The notes below the pieces were generated by a model, which saw only the letters and a list, made by a program, of their open reading frames with translations, was not told the origin of the DNA and did not search any database. The translations under genes were made by a program, and so were the position numbers. Positions 1-8,697 of a stretch of 64,000 nucleotides of DNA are shown one piece after another; position 1 is the stretch's first letter, and every line of letters begins with the position of its first letter. Origin of the DNA: an uncultured Erysipelotrichaceae bacterium (lineage in GTDB: Bacteria > Bacillota_I > Bacilli_A > RF39 > UBA660); NCBI GenBank assembly GCA_902764145.1, contig CACWUS010000001.1, positions 106,910-170,909 on the forward strand, written 5' to 3'.

Positions 1-1197
1 ATATAGTTCTTTAAGTTGAATTTCTAATTCACTTTTTTTAGTGTTATCTAAAATTAAATCAACTTTGTCATAAGTTAGATTATCTTTTATGGATATTACT
101 TCTTCTTTCAAAAAATAATCTTCAATTTTAGCATTCTCATCAAAAACTACATATAAAGCAAAAACTTTTTTATTCCTATTTTTATTTAAAGATATGGCAT
201 TTTCAACATTAGTAGAAAACATCCTTGTTGAAGCATTTGGTAAATATATGCATTTATAATTATTTAGAGCCTGTTTATCTATTTCACTATTTGGATTAAT
301 AAAAGCAGCAACATCAGTTATATATATTCCAACTATAGTTTTATTTCCATCTTTAGTTATACTAATAGCATCGTCTCTAACATTTGTTTTTTCATCATCT
401 ATTGTTATAACTATTTCATTATTAGTTCTTTTATTTGGCAAAAAAATGCTTTGACTTTTAAAGTTACTAATTATCCCATATTTATTTAATATTTCATCTG
501 GTTTCAATCCTCTTTTAATACCAAATAATATCATGTATATCTCATTTGCAAATTCATTTTTATCATTACTTACTGAATTTAATATTTTTATATATTTATT
601 TTTATCTATAGTAGTACTATAAAATATTTTTAGAAGGGCAATATAATAATAGATATTTTCACTATTTTTTATTAATGAATCAATTGCTAAATTAAAAGAG
701 TAATCAAATAAAACATTTTGATCTTTTATAATTGCACCTTTATTTGTATTTAACAGTTTTTTAATTATATTTATATCTTCTTTTTTAATTATTAATTTTT
801 TAATAAGCAAAATAAGATCATTAACATCAATATTTTTATCTAAAACAATCTCATCTAATTTATTTGCACATTCAAATAATTTATCATTTTGATATTTATT
901 AGCATATGCTAAAATAGCTTCTCTTGATTTCTTAACTCTATTTTTGTTAATTATTACTTCTTCTTCATTAAATTCAACTATATTACAAAGCGTAGAAATT
1001 AGATTCACATAGTTTTCTATGTAATGCACAATAATCTCAGTATTTTCAAATTTTCCTAAAGTTGAATTTAACTGTTTAAAAGACTTTCTAATTAATTGTT
1101 TGTGATTCATAGCAGCAAAAAGTTCAAATTCAATAATTGATTCTAATGAAAAATCTTCTTTTTTTACAAATTTGTTAAATAATTCATTATTTTGCAT
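1..1197 (-). CDS. RNB-domain exoribonuclease (RNase II/R-like), 3' end beyond window
   Basis: Reading frame open for 399 codons from ATG at 1197 to the window edge. The start is supported by GAGGT (1202-1206) just upstream. The first ~255 residues are Asn/Lys-rich, probably helical, and not recognised. From about residue 260 the protein matches the start of an RNB catalytic domain: TIDDEKTNVRDDAI corresponds to the family's TIDxxxAxDxDDA metal-binding signature, followed by VGIYITDVAAFI, typical of the strand after it. RNB enzymes are 3'-to-5' processive exoribonucleases that degrade or mature RNA in the cytoplasm. Compared with RNase II/R there is no obvious cold-shock/OB domain before RNB, so this may be a divergent relative rather than a true Rnr. 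The C-terminal part of the catalytic domain and any S1 domain lie outside the window. Confidence 0.75.
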   Translation of the reverse strand, partial: MQNNELFNKFVKKEDFSLESIIEFELFAAMNHKQLIRKSFKQLNSTLGKFENTEIIVHYIENYVNLISTLCNIVEFNEEEVIINKNRVKKSREAILAYANKYQNDKLFECANKLDEIVLDKNIDVNDLILLIKKLIIKKEDINIIKKLLNTNKGAIIKDQNVLFDYSFNLAIDSLIKNSENIYYYIALLKIFYSTTIDKNKYIKILNSVSNDKNEFANEIYMILFGIKRGLKPDEILNKYGIISNFKSQSIFLPNKRTNNEIVITIDDEKTNVRDDAISITKDGNKTIVGIYITDVAAFINPNSEIDKQALNNYKCIYLPNASTRMFSTNVENAISLNKNRNKKVFALYVVFDENAKIEDYFLKEEVISIKDNLTYDKVDLILDNTKKSELEIQLKELY

Positions 1198-1277
1198 ACA
1201 TACCTCATCTAATTAAATATATCATATTAAGTTTATTAAAAACAAGTAATGTGATATAATTTATTAAAGGAGTATAT

Positions 1278-1709
1278 ATGTTTAAATATAAAAAAATGTC
1301 AATTTATTTAATTACAATTATATATTTTTTAATTACCATTATTGAGGTCATTAAGTATTTATTGTTTGGTAATAATTTATTTGGATTGTATTATTTATAT
1401 ATAAGTTTATTGATAATCTTTTTAATTGTACCTTGTGCTTATAACTATAAAAAGTATTATTCTAGTGCTAGGATAAGTAAACTAATAATTGTAATCTTAT
1501 TGATAATATTTGATAGTTTTATACTTGAACATGTATTATTTAAATCAATGGGTTATGTTGATTTTTCAAAAGATTTTATTAAAAGCATATTTATATATAA
1601 AAATATTCTAAAGCCAATAATAGCATTTTTACTCATTGTGTTTACTACATTTGAATTTAAATTAGATGATTTAATTAAGAAAAGCGTTGTTAATAAAAGT
1701 ATTGACTAA
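1278..1709 (+). CDS. Small polytopic membrane protein, unknown
   Basis: 143 aa starting at ATG with AGGAG about 7 nt upstream. It has about four hydrophobic segments (approx. residues 8-27, 35-53, 67-85, 105-122) separated by short Lys-rich loops, so it is an integral membrane protein. No catalytic motif or recognised family. It is transcribed away from the RNB gene and ends in a weak hairpin before the strong promoter at 1767-1795, so it is probably a single-gene unit. Confidence 0.6.
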   Translation: MFKYKKMSIYLITIIYFLITIIEVIKYLLFGNNLFGLYYLYISLLIIFLIVPCAYNYKKYYSSARISKLIIVILLIIFDSFILEHVLFKSMGYVDFSKDFIKSIFIYKNILKPIIAFLLIVFTTFEFKLDDLIKKSVVNKSID

Positions 1710-1721
1710 TGCTTTTTTTAT
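1683..1721 (+). terminator. Probable intrinsic terminator after the 143-aa membrane protein
   Basis: AAAGC at the end of the gene pairs with GCTTT followed by a T run; an inner AATA/TATT helix shortens the loop. Weaker than other terminators in the window. Confidence 0.4.
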
Positions 1722-1766
1722 GTTATAATATATAGCACTATGTCAGAGAGTGTTTATTGAAAACAT

Positions 1767-1795
1767 TTGACAAATTGGTAAGTTTGTGGTATAAT
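1767..1795 (+). promoter_or_regulatory. Consensus promoter, TTGACA-17-TATAAT with extended -10
   Basis: TTGACA at 1767-1772, a 17-bp spacer, and TATAAT at 1790-1795 preceded by TGg (extended -10). This is a perfect match to the vegetative sigma consensus and the strongest promoter seen in the window. It lies about 30 bp ahead of the ATG at 1826 and predicts high expression of the following surface protein gene. Confidence 0.85.
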
Positions 1796-1825
1796 CTATA
1801 CGAATTTACAAAGGGGGATATATAT

Positions 1826-3406
1826 ATGAATAATGAAGCTAGGGTAGAACTAGTAAAAAAAGCTTGTCAAGAAATGTATGACAGCGTACAACCAAGATAT
1901 AACGAACTTTTAAAACTTGGAGACGCTGCTAAAAGTGAAAGAAATGATATTGTAAGAGATGTTAATAAGGCTCTTAAGATTTATGAGGGAGTTTCTGAAA
2001 GTAATGTAATGCATCATGAAGGTGAAACAGAAAAACTACAAAAAGTAATTTATTATGAAGGTGAAACAGAAAAACTACAAAAAGAATTTACAGAAAAATA
2101 TGGAGTTAAACTTGAAACTAAAATGTATAGTACTGAAATAAGCAGTTTAGATGAAGATACTCCAGTTGATAGCAAAAAATCAAATGGTGGAGCACTTCTA
2201 GGAGTAGGACTAGGTGCTGCTGCTTTAGGAATTTTAGCTGGTATGGGATTATCTAGTTGTAATAAAGATACTAAAACAAATGAAAATAATGCTGAAGTAA
2301 ATAGAGTAATTGCATCAAATAATGAGGCTGTAGTTGAAGAAACTGAAAATGGTCGTTTAGTTATTACAAGTAACAAAAACCAAAATAATGGTGAAAAAGC
2401 TACTGTTATCAGTGATGTAGAACAATCTGTAAATGAAGTTGTAGCAGAAAATCTTGTTCTTGGAGAATATGGAACATTCTTCGATGCATCTAATGAAGAA
2501 CAAGTTATGGCTAGAGCTCAATACTTATTTGATAATTATTATTTAAAATTCATGCCTAAATTAAGTCAATCTGAAAGAGATTTTATAACAGTTGATAGAA
2601 TTGCTAATACTATTAGAGTTATGAATGGACATTGTCCAGTTGATGAAAATGGATATATGGAATTAGATGCTAATACAGTAGATACTTATGGTCAAGCATT
2701 TATAGAATTAACTGCTAATATTCCATCTTCTGATGTAATGGGAACAATTGAATTAGTACCTGCATATTTATTTGCTGAAGATGGTAGTGACTTACAATAC
2801 TTTATTAAATCTTATGATGATGTTTATGCAAGAATAGCAGAAGGTAGAAATAATAGAAATTCTGATGAATATAGAGCTGCTGGAAAAGTTATGGCTGCTA
2901 AATATTGGACAGAATGGTTCTTACAAGGAATGGGTGGAAACATCTTATATAACAATGAAACTGATGAAATTACATATGACAATAATAATGTAGCATTTAG
3001 TGATCAATATGGAAGATTAGTACATTATAATCCTGATACTTTAGAAATTGAAAAGAATTTAGAAGTATATCAAGTAACTAATCCACATAACTTTGATGCA
3101 ACAAGTAGATACTTTGCATATCAAGCAACAATGGCTAGATATGGTTCATTTATAAAAGAAGCTGAATTTAATCAAATGGCAACAATTTGTATACCAGCTT
3201 GTGTAGATTACAGCACTAAAACTTTAGAAGAATTAAGTATTCCAGCTATTTATACAGCAATTAATGATGGTGTATGGAATGATATAATTGCTAGATCTGC
3301 TGGTATTGAAGTTCCAACTGAACCAATGCTTGTTGGTTTCTGGGAAGCATTAGATGCTCAATTAAATTTTGAATATAGTCATGCTAATACATTGAAATTA
3401 AGTTAA
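1826..3406 (+). CDS. Membrane-anchored protein with a large C-terminal domain, unknown
   Basis: 526 aa. ATG 1826 is chosen over an in-frame upstream start at 1757 because AAGGGGG (1811-1817) is correctly spaced and because the promoter -10 (1790-1795) lies downstream of 1757. Residues 1-118 are charged and probably cytoplasmic, and contain a 13-residue tandem duplication. A Gly/Ala/Leu-rich transmembrane segment follows (approx. 119-146), ending LSSCNKD, lipobox-like but far from the N-terminus. The remaining ~380 residues are acidic and Asn-rich, likely extracellular and folded, with no recognised family. It is followed after 19 nt by the pilin-like Cys-rich gene, also with an AGGGGG ribosome site, so the two are likely co-transcribed from the consensus promoter. 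Function unknown; abundant surface protein is an inference. Confidence 0.65.
   Translation: MNNEARVELVKKACQEMYDSVQPRYNELLKLGDAAKSERNDIVRDVNKALKIYEGVSESNVMHHEGETEKLQKVIYYEGETEKLQKEFTEKYGVKLETKMYSTEISSLDEDTPVDSKKSNGGALLGVGLGAAALGILAGMGLSSCNKDTKTNENNAEVNRVIASNNEAVVEETENGRLVITSNKNQNNGEKATVISDVEQSVNEVVAENLVLGEYGTFFDASNEEQVMARAQYLFDNYYLKFMPKLSQSERDFITVDRIANTIRVMNGHCPVDENGYMELDANTVDTYGQAFIELTANIPSSDVMGTIELVPAYLFAEDGSDLQYFIKSYDDVYARIAEGRNNRNSDEYRAAGKVMAAKYWTEWFLQGMGGNILYNNETDEITYDNNNVAFSDQYGRLVHYNPDTLEIEKNLEVYQVTNPHNFDATSRYFAYQATMARYGSFIKEAEFNQMATICIPACVDYSTKTLEELSIPAIYTAINDGVWNDIIARSAGIEVPTEPMLVGFWEALDAQLNFEYSHANTLKLS
2016..2084 (+). repeat. 39-bp-period tandem duplication inside the 526-aa gene
   Basis: Thirty identical bases at 2016-2045 recur at 2055-2084, an offset of 39 bp, encoding two copies of EGETEKLQK separated by four residues. 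The frame is kept. A recent slippage-type duplication in the predicted cytoplasmic part of the protein. Confidence 0.9.
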
Positions 3407-3425
3407 TTAATAGGGGGTTTTGATT

Positions 3426-4904
3426 ATGTATAGTAATGAAAGAAAAAATGGGTTTAGTATACTAGATCTATTAGTAAAAATTATTTTTGCTGGGGTTTTC
3501 ATATTTATACTAATTTGGTTATTTAATAAGAAAATGCCAAATGTTAATATGACTCCATTCTATAGCAATGTATTTAGAGAAAACATCAAGTATATGCAAG
3601 AAGCTGGTGAAAATTATTTCACTGATGATAAAATGCCAAGTGAAGTTGGTGAATCATATAAGTTAACACTTTCAGAAATGGAAGCTAAAAACTTAGTATT
3701 ACCATTTGTTGATCAAGATGGTAAAGCTTGTGATAAAAATGCATCTTATGTAACAATAACTAAATTAGAATCTGGATATGAATTAAAGACTTTCTTATCT
3801 TGTGGAAAGGAATCTAATTATACAATTAAAACACTAGGATGTCATACTTATTGTCCTACTGGAAATTGTAATCCAGATAAATCTTGTACAATTGCAAAAA
3901 TTACTGAATATCAATATAAAAAATTAGTAAATGGTAACAAAACTAAATATAGTTGTGCTAAAGGATATACTTTAAAAGGAAAGTACTGTTATAAATCTAA
4001 ATTATTAGATTCTAAAAGTGCTGTAGTAAGTAAAACTGAGACAACAACAATTAAAAAAGCTGCTAAGATTGTTCAAGGTGAAGCTAAATTAACTAAACTT
4101 ACTACTTTATCAACTACTAAAAAAGTAGAAGTTTCAGTTATTAAAAATACAACTCCATCTACAACAAGAACAGTTAAAAAAGCTTATGATTGTTCAACAA
4201 CTGAAAAAGTTAGAGAATCATATGATTGTACTAAAACAAAAACTGAAACTAGTTGTTCAACAACTTATCAACAAGAAGCATATAGTTGTAATTGTAAAAC
4301 AACTACATCAAGAGGAAAAAATGTAACTACTTGTAATACATGTTATAAATCAGTACCAGTTCAATCTTGTAGGGATGTTCAAAAGACATATACTGATACA
4401 TGTTATAGAGAAGTAGAAAAGAAAACTCCAAAAACATGTTATAAGGATGTAACAGAGACAATTCCTGGAACAACAACTTATAAATGTCCAGCTGGTGCTA
4501 CTTCAACAGGTAGTGGTGCTAGTATGAAATGTTATAAGAATCAAACAACTTATAGTTGTCCAAGTGGAACAGATGCTCAAGAAGGTAGTGGAGCTAACTT
4601 AAAATGTTATAAAGTTACAGCTGGTAGCATTAGTTATACTTGTGAAGATAGTTCTTATAAATTAGATGGAAAATCTTGTGTTAAAACTATAAAGAGTACA
4701 ACAACTCATAAAGAATGTAAAGACAAAGGATATAAATTAGAAGGTAATAAATGTAATTTATATAAAACAACAAAAGTTAAAGCTAGTGCTAAGACTACAA
4801 AATCATCTTATTATGTTTATAAGTGGAGTGAAAAGACTTCATTAAGTGGATATACTAAGACTGGAAAAACAAGAGTTGTTAATGGTGAAGAGGTTTGTGA
4901 ATAA
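3426..4904 (+). CDS. Cys-rich surface protein with pilin-like N-terminus
   Basis: 492 aa from ATG 3426 (AGGGGG at 3412-3417, 8-nt spacing; the TTG at 3420 is too close). The N-terminus reads NGFSILDLLVKIIFAG followed by a long hydrophobic helix: a Gly-Phe junction with an acidic residue at mature position +5, as in type IV prepilins and pseudopilins. The rest contains 27 Cys, all outside the membrane helix. Several units have the pattern aromatic-x-Cys, short Gly-rich stretch, Cys-Tyr-Lys, giving imperfect ~25-residue repeats (approx. residues 350-445) between Thr/Ser/Lys-rich stretches. This suggests a secreted, disulfide-stabilised stalk or fibre. No pilus assembly genes are in the window, so simple membrane anchoring is equally possible. 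The next gene encodes a membrane thioredoxin-fold protein. Confidence 0.65.
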   Translation: MYSNERKNGFSILDLLVKIIFAGVFIFILIWLFNKKMPNVNMTPFYSNVFRENIKYMQEAGENYFTDDKMPSEVGESYKLTLSEMEAKNLVLPFVDQDGKACDKNASYVTITKLESGYELKTFLSCGKESNYTIKTLGCHTYCPTGNCNPDKSCTIAKITEYQYKKLVNGNKTKYSCAKGYTLKGKYCYKSKLLDSKSAVVSKTETTTIKKAAKIVQGEAKLTKLTTLSTTKKVEVSVIKNTTPSTTRTVKKAYDCSTTEKVRESYDCTKTKTETSCSTTYQQEAYSCNCKTTTSRGKNVTTCNTCYKSVPVQSCRDVQKTYTDTCYREVEKKTPKTCYKDVTETIPGTTTYKCPAGATSTGSGASMKCYKNQTTYSCPSGTDAQEGSGANLKCYKVTAGSISYTCEDSSYKLDGKSCVKTIKSTTTHKECKDKGYKLEGNKCNLYKTTKVKASAKTTKSSYYVYKWSEKTSLSGYTKTGKTRVVNGEEVCE

Positions 4905-4916
4905 ACCTCTTTTTTC
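4888..4916 (+). terminator. Intrinsic terminator overlapping a stop codon
   Basis: AAGAGGTTT (4888-4896) pairs with AAACCTCTT (4903-4911), 6-nt loop, then T-rich tract. The gene's TAA (4902-4904) is inside the hairpin. Confidence 0.9.
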
Positions 4917-4963
4917 TTGTTTTTATTGTCATGTTAGTATAAAATATATTATAGAGGTGTACG

Positions 4964-5506
4964 ATGAAGAAGAAAGAAAAAATTAAAAATAATAGTATAT
5001 TATGGTGGCTACTTGGAGTAGTATTACCACCAATTGGAATTATTTTGTTTTTTATAAATAGAAAGCAAGATAAAATGAAATCTAAGGAATTATTAACAGG
5101 CTCTATTATTGGGTTTTTAATATATTTATTTGCAATATTAATAGTATTTACAAAAATACCAGAAGATAAAAGAACTGTATCAGATTGGCACACTGATGTT
5201 AATAAGGGAGGCGTAGTTGTAACTGTAATAGGAGCTTCATATTGTTCACATTGTCAAGAATATAAACCTGTAATTAGATCATTAGCTAGAAAATACAAAT
5301 TTAATTTATATTTCTTTGAATCTGATACACTTGGAAAAGAAGATCAAAATGTATTATATAATACTTTTGAATTACCTGATTTTGAAGGATATGTTCCATA
5401 TACAGTAATTATTAAAGATGGAAAACCACAAATATCCACATCAGGTTTTGCTGATAAAGAAACTACTATTAATTTTCTTAAGGAAAATGGTGTTATAAAA
5501 AACTAG
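4964..5506 (+). CDS. Membrane-anchored thioredoxin-fold protein (CSHC motif)
   Basis: 180 aa, ATG with AGAGGTGT upstream. N-terminal hydrophobic hairpin (approx. 12-32, with a WWLLG..PP..G pattern) and a transmembrane helix (approx. 44-63), then a thioredoxin-like domain: a central strand (VVVTVIGA) followed by CSHC, the redox-active CxxC, and a cis-Pro-type segment VPYTVII near residue 145. Thioredoxin-fold proteins of this layout act in disulfide exchange at the outer membrane face. Its position right after a protein with 27 cysteines suggests that protein as a substrate; this is inference, since a terminator separates the two. Whether the domain faces out depends on how the first hydrophobic segment sits in the membrane. 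Confidence 0.75.
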   Translation: MKKKEKIKNNSILWWLLGVVLPPIGIILFFINRKQDKMKSKELLTGSIIGFLIYLFAILIVFTKIPEDKRTVSDWHTDVNKGGVVVTVIGASYCSHCQEYKPVIRSLARKYKFNLYFFESDTLGKEDQNVLYNTFELPDFEGYVPYTVIIKDGKPQISTSGFADKETTINFLKENGVIKN

Positions 5507-5521
5507 GCAACTAGTTTTTTT
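5497..5521 (+). terminator. Intrinsic terminator with embedded stop
   Basis: AAAAAACTAG, GCAA tetraloop, CTAGTTTTTT. The TAG stop (5504-5506) is the top of the stem. Confidence 0.9.
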
Positions 5522-5557
5522 ATTTTATATATTGTATAATTTATATAGGAGATAATC

Positions 5558-6661
5558 ATGAAAAAATTATTAGTATATTTTATTATTATAATATTTATTA
5601 TAATTACCATTAAGTATTGTTTTTCAAATTATAATATTGATTATGTAGTTTCTGGCTATAATGTTAAAACAAATTATAATAATGGTAGATTTTATTATGA
5701 AATATATAATGATGATTTAAAATTTAATTTTGATTATTATAAAAAAAGAAGTTTAAGCAAAACTAAAATTGATAGTATTATTGAAATTAATAATGAAGAA
5801 ATAAAATGTATTTATCCAAAAATAAAAAATGTAGAAACTTATCCATTATGTTATGTTGATGGAGTATTTACAGATTATAATTTAATTGATTCGGAGTTGT
5901 TAGAAAAATACAAGTCGGAAAGAGTGGATGTGGAAAAATCATCAAAGGATTTTATTTTTTATAACAATTTGAATAAGGATGAATACGTTGCTTTATGGAA
6001 TTATAATGGATATATAGTAATGAATGGTAGTAGTTATAAAAATATTAAAATTTTTAATAAAGAAAAATATGATAATTCTCTTTCATTTATATTAGATAGC
6101 AAAATATATATGGCTAATTATGATGATGAGCATGAGTATACAAGTTTAAAAGTTCTTGATTTGAAAAATAATGATATTAATACAATTAATTTAAAGAATA
6201 ACATTGATTTTGATTCATATTTTGTAGGAAATATTAAGAATAATATATACATATATGATGATAAGTATTCAAAATTGTATGAAATAAATATTAAAAATAA
6301 AAAAGTGAATATTATTGGTGATAATGAAAAAGGATTTATTAAATATGAAAATGGTAAAATGGTTCCATGTAGTAAAAATGAGTATAAAGTAAATAAGATT
6401 AAATTTAATAATACTGAATCAAATTATAGTTATTCAAAAAACAATGGAATATATAAAGTAATTAATAATAATAAAAGTATAACTGAAAAAATATTAAATA
6501 CTGATGTATCTATTATTAAAGAATATAAAAATAATATTTATTATGTAGATAAGGATGACTTTTATTTATATAGTCCTATTAATGGTAGTAAAAAGATATT
6601 TTATAATTATGAGTTAACATTTAATACAGAAAGTACAATTTATGTTTATAATGATAACTAA
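5558..6661 (+). CDS. Membrane-anchored extracytoplasmic protein, unknown
   Basis: 367 aa, ATG with AGGAGAT. One N-terminal transmembrane segment (approx. residues 3-23) then a soluble, Asn/Tyr/Lys-rich domain. Recurring short strand-turn patterns (for example NIYIYDDKYSKLYEIN, YYVDKDDFYLYS) suggest a beta-propeller-like fold, but no signature is firm. A TATAAT at 5535-5540 provides its own promoter. Located in the surface block between the thioredoxin-like and LysM genes. Function unknown. Confidence 0.6.
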   Translation: MKKLLVYFIIIIFIIITIKYCFSNYNIDYVVSGYNVKTNYNNGRFYYEIYNDDLKFNFDYYKKRSLSKTKIDSIIEINNEEIKCIYPKIKNVETYPLCYVDGVFTDYNLIDSELLEKYKSERVDVEKSSKDFIFYNNLNKDEYVALWNYNGYIVMNGSSYKNIKIFNKEKYDNSLSFILDSKIYMANYDDEHEYTSLKVLDLKNNDINTINLKNNIDFDSYFVGNIKNNIYIYDDKYSKLYEINIKNKKVNIIGDNEKGFIKYENGKMVPCSKNEYKVNKIKFNNTESNYSYSKNNGIYKVINNNKSITEKILNTDVSIIKEYKNNIYYVDKDDFYLYSPINGSKKIFYNYELTFNTESTIYVYNDN

Positions 6662-6699
6662 TTTTAATAATTTACATATAATACTTTAGGTGATTAATA

Positions 6700-7026
6700 A
6701 TGTATGATGTTAAAAAAAGTTTAGAAAGTCCATTCTATGATACTTATGAAATTAAAAATGGAGATACTTTATATGAAATATCTAAAAAGTATAATGTAAA
6801 TACAAAATTATTAGCTGAGCTAAATGGCCTTAATTTAGATGATTATATTTATCCAAATCAAATTATTTATGTTCCTAAAAAGAATGTAAGTTATTATATT
6901 ACTAAAGAGGGAGATACTTTATCTAATATAAGTGATATATTTGGTGTAAGTGAGAGTGAAATAATTAATCAAAATAAAACTATATATTTATCAAATGGTC
7001 AAATGATATATTTTATAAGAGACTAA
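6700..7026 (+). CDS. Double LysM-domain protein
   Basis: 108 aa, ATG with AGGTGAT. Two LysM modules make up nearly the whole protein: residues ~15-60 (KNGDTLYEISKKYNV to YPNQIIYVP) and ~64-107 (KEGDTLSNISDIFGV to NGQMIYFI). LysM domains bind N-acetylglucosamine polymers such as peptidoglycan. No signal peptide or membrane segment is visible, so either it is exported unconventionally or it acts inside, as in spore-coat assembly proteins. No other sporulation gene is in the window. Confidence 0.85.
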   Translation: MYDVKKSLESPFYDTYEIKNGDTLYEISKKYNVNTKLLAELNGLNLDDYIYPNQIIYVPKKNVSYYITKEGDTLSNISDIFGVSESEIINQNKTIYLSNGQMIYFIRD

Positions 7027-7042
7027 TACTAGTCTTTTTTTT
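7020..7042 (+). terminator. Intrinsic terminator after the LysM gene
   Basis: AGACTA (7020-7025), loop ATAC, TAGTCT (7030-7035), then seven T. The stop codon lies in the stem. Confidence 0.85.
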
Positions 7043-7079
7043 ATGAATATGATACAATTTATAATAGGAGTTGGTTAGG

Positions 7080-8666
7080 TTGATAATTAAAAAACCATAT
7101 GCTTTCATAATTAAAAATTTTAGACTTATTCATGGTCTATTATTTGTGATGCTTGTTTTTTTAGCAGTAAAAAGTGTTGGTATATATGATTTTTTTAGTG
7201 CTTATGTTACTAATCATTATTACGTGAATTTTGCTGATATTGCATCTAATTACGTTAGCGTACCTATGTATTTGTTAGCAATTTTAACTGTATTAATTTC
7301 TTTTGTAATATATTATATTTTATCAATAAAAGATAGAGAGAATAGATTATATTTAATACTTATTTTATTTTATATAATATTATTTGCATATTTCATTTAT
7401 ATGTATAATATTTTTTTAGGACTTGAAACTAAAGCTATGAATTCTGAAACACAAAGAGCATTTAGAGATATTTCTTTAATAGCAATATTACCTCAAATTG
7501 TATTTATATTTATAATTATGCTAAGAGCTCTTGGCTTTAATTTAAAGCAATTTGATTTTAAAAAAGATTTAGAAGAATTAGAAATTGATACTTCAGATAA
7601 TGAAGAGGTTGAAGTTACATTAGGAACAGATACTTATAAAATAGCAAGATTTTTTAGAAAATTTTTAAGATTATCTAAGTATTTTATTATAGAGAATAAG
7701 ACATTTGTAATAGCGGTATGTTCTATTATTGTTTTAGCTGTTGGGATATCAATATATAGTAAGGTTGATGTGTTTGGTGTAACATATACAGAGAATGAAG
7801 AAATAATTGCTTCAGGTGTGTCATATAATGTAATAGAAAGTTATATAACAGATTCTGATTATAATAATGTTGTAATTAACAATGGTAAAAAATACATTCT
7901 TGTTAGAGTTAATATTAGCAATAAATCAAGATTAAATTATTCTTTGAATAGGGATACATTTAGGTTGCAAACAAAAAGTGATTTTTTACTACCTGTTTTT
8001 AGTTATCAAGAAAAATTTTCAGATTTAGGAGAAATTTTTACGCCTGATATAGTTTATTCTGGTAATGATAAAGAATCACTAGTTGTATTTGAAATTAAGA
8101 ATAGTGATGAGAGTAAAGATTATATTTTTAAAATAAAAACTGAAAATAGTAATGATAGATACAAAGAGATAATTGTTACACCAAGTAATATTAGTTCTTC
8201 TAAAGATATGGGATCATATAATTTACCAGCAAAAGTAACATTTAATGATTCAATATTAAAAAATAGTACTTTAACAATTGGTAATATAGAAATTGCTGAA
8301 AAGTTTAAAGAAGAATATGAGTATACTATTAATGGAGAAGTTAAGAAAGGAACTCAATTTATTCTTCCTGAATCAAGTAATAGAGGTGAATCTTTAATAA
8401 TCAAAATTAAAAATACACTAGAATTAGACAAATCTAGCGCACTTTCTAATTATATTGATAATCCAGAAGATTTGTTTTTAAGATATGGAATATTAAAGTA
8501 TAGGTATCAAGGAAAATATGTTTCAATAAAATTTAGTAAAATAAACACTAATTATGATAAAAGTAATTATTCTTATTTGCAGGTTCCTAAGAACATTGAA
8601 GAAGCTAGTAAATTTGAAATAATTCTCCTAATTAGAGGGGTAAAATACACATTTATCTTGAATTAA
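7080..8666 (+). CDS. Large membrane protein with extracytoplasmic C-terminal domain
   Basis: 528 aa. TTG 7080 is preferred as start: AGGAG (7066-7070) lies 9 nt upstream, whereas an in-frame TTG at 7071 would abut it. Four transmembrane helices in the first ~160 residues, a charged cytoplasmic stretch (~165-200), a fifth helix (~207-227), then ~300 residues outside the membrane, rich in beta strands and resembling DUF4352-like immunoglobulin-type domains (for example the ILVRVNISNKS strand). No catalytic motif. Possibly a sensor or envelope-assembly component. Followed closely by tRNA-Cys. Confidence 0.6.
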   Translation: MIIKKPYAFIIKNFRLIHGLLFVMLVFLAVKSVGIYDFFSAYVTNHYYVNFADIASNYVSVPMYLLAILTVLISFVIYYILSIKDRENRLYLILILFYIILFAYFIYMYNIFLGLETKAMNSETQRAFRDISLIAILPQIVFIFIIMLRALGFNLKQFDFKKDLEELEIDTSDNEEVEVTLGTDTYKIARFFRKFLRLSKYFIIENKTFVIAVCSIIVLAVGISIYSKVDVFGVTYTENEEIIASGVSYNVIESYITDSDYNNVVINNGKKYILVRVNISNKSRLNYSLNRDTFRLQTKSDFLLPVFSYQEKFSDLGEIFTPDIVYSGNDKESLVVFEIKNSDESKDYIFKIKTENSNDRYKEIIVTPSNISSSKDMGSYNLPAKVTFNDSILKNSTLTIGNIEIAEKFKEEYEYTINGEVKKGTQFILPESSNRGESLIIKIKNTLELDKSSALSNYIDNPEDLFLRYGILKYRYQGKYVSIKFSKINTNYDKSNYSYLQVPKNIEEASKFEIILLIRGVKYTFILN

Positions 8667-8695
8667 TGCATATAATTTGTTATAATTATATGCAT
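8666..8695. repeat. 12-bp perfect inverted repeat ahead of tRNA-Cys
   Basis: ATGCATATAATT (8666-8677) and AATTATATGCAT (8684-8695) are exact reverse complements around TGTTAT. It fills the gap between a stop codon and the tRNA gene and contains two -10-like TATAAT hexamers. It could be a promoter-overlapping operator or a terminator lacking a T tract. Confidence 0.6.
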
Positions 8696-8697
8696 GT

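Noticed and set aside
1757..1825. Possible 23-residue N-terminal extension of the 526-aa protein
   Set aside because: The region holds the consensus -35/-10 promoter; the ATG at 1826 has the only properly spaced ribosome site.
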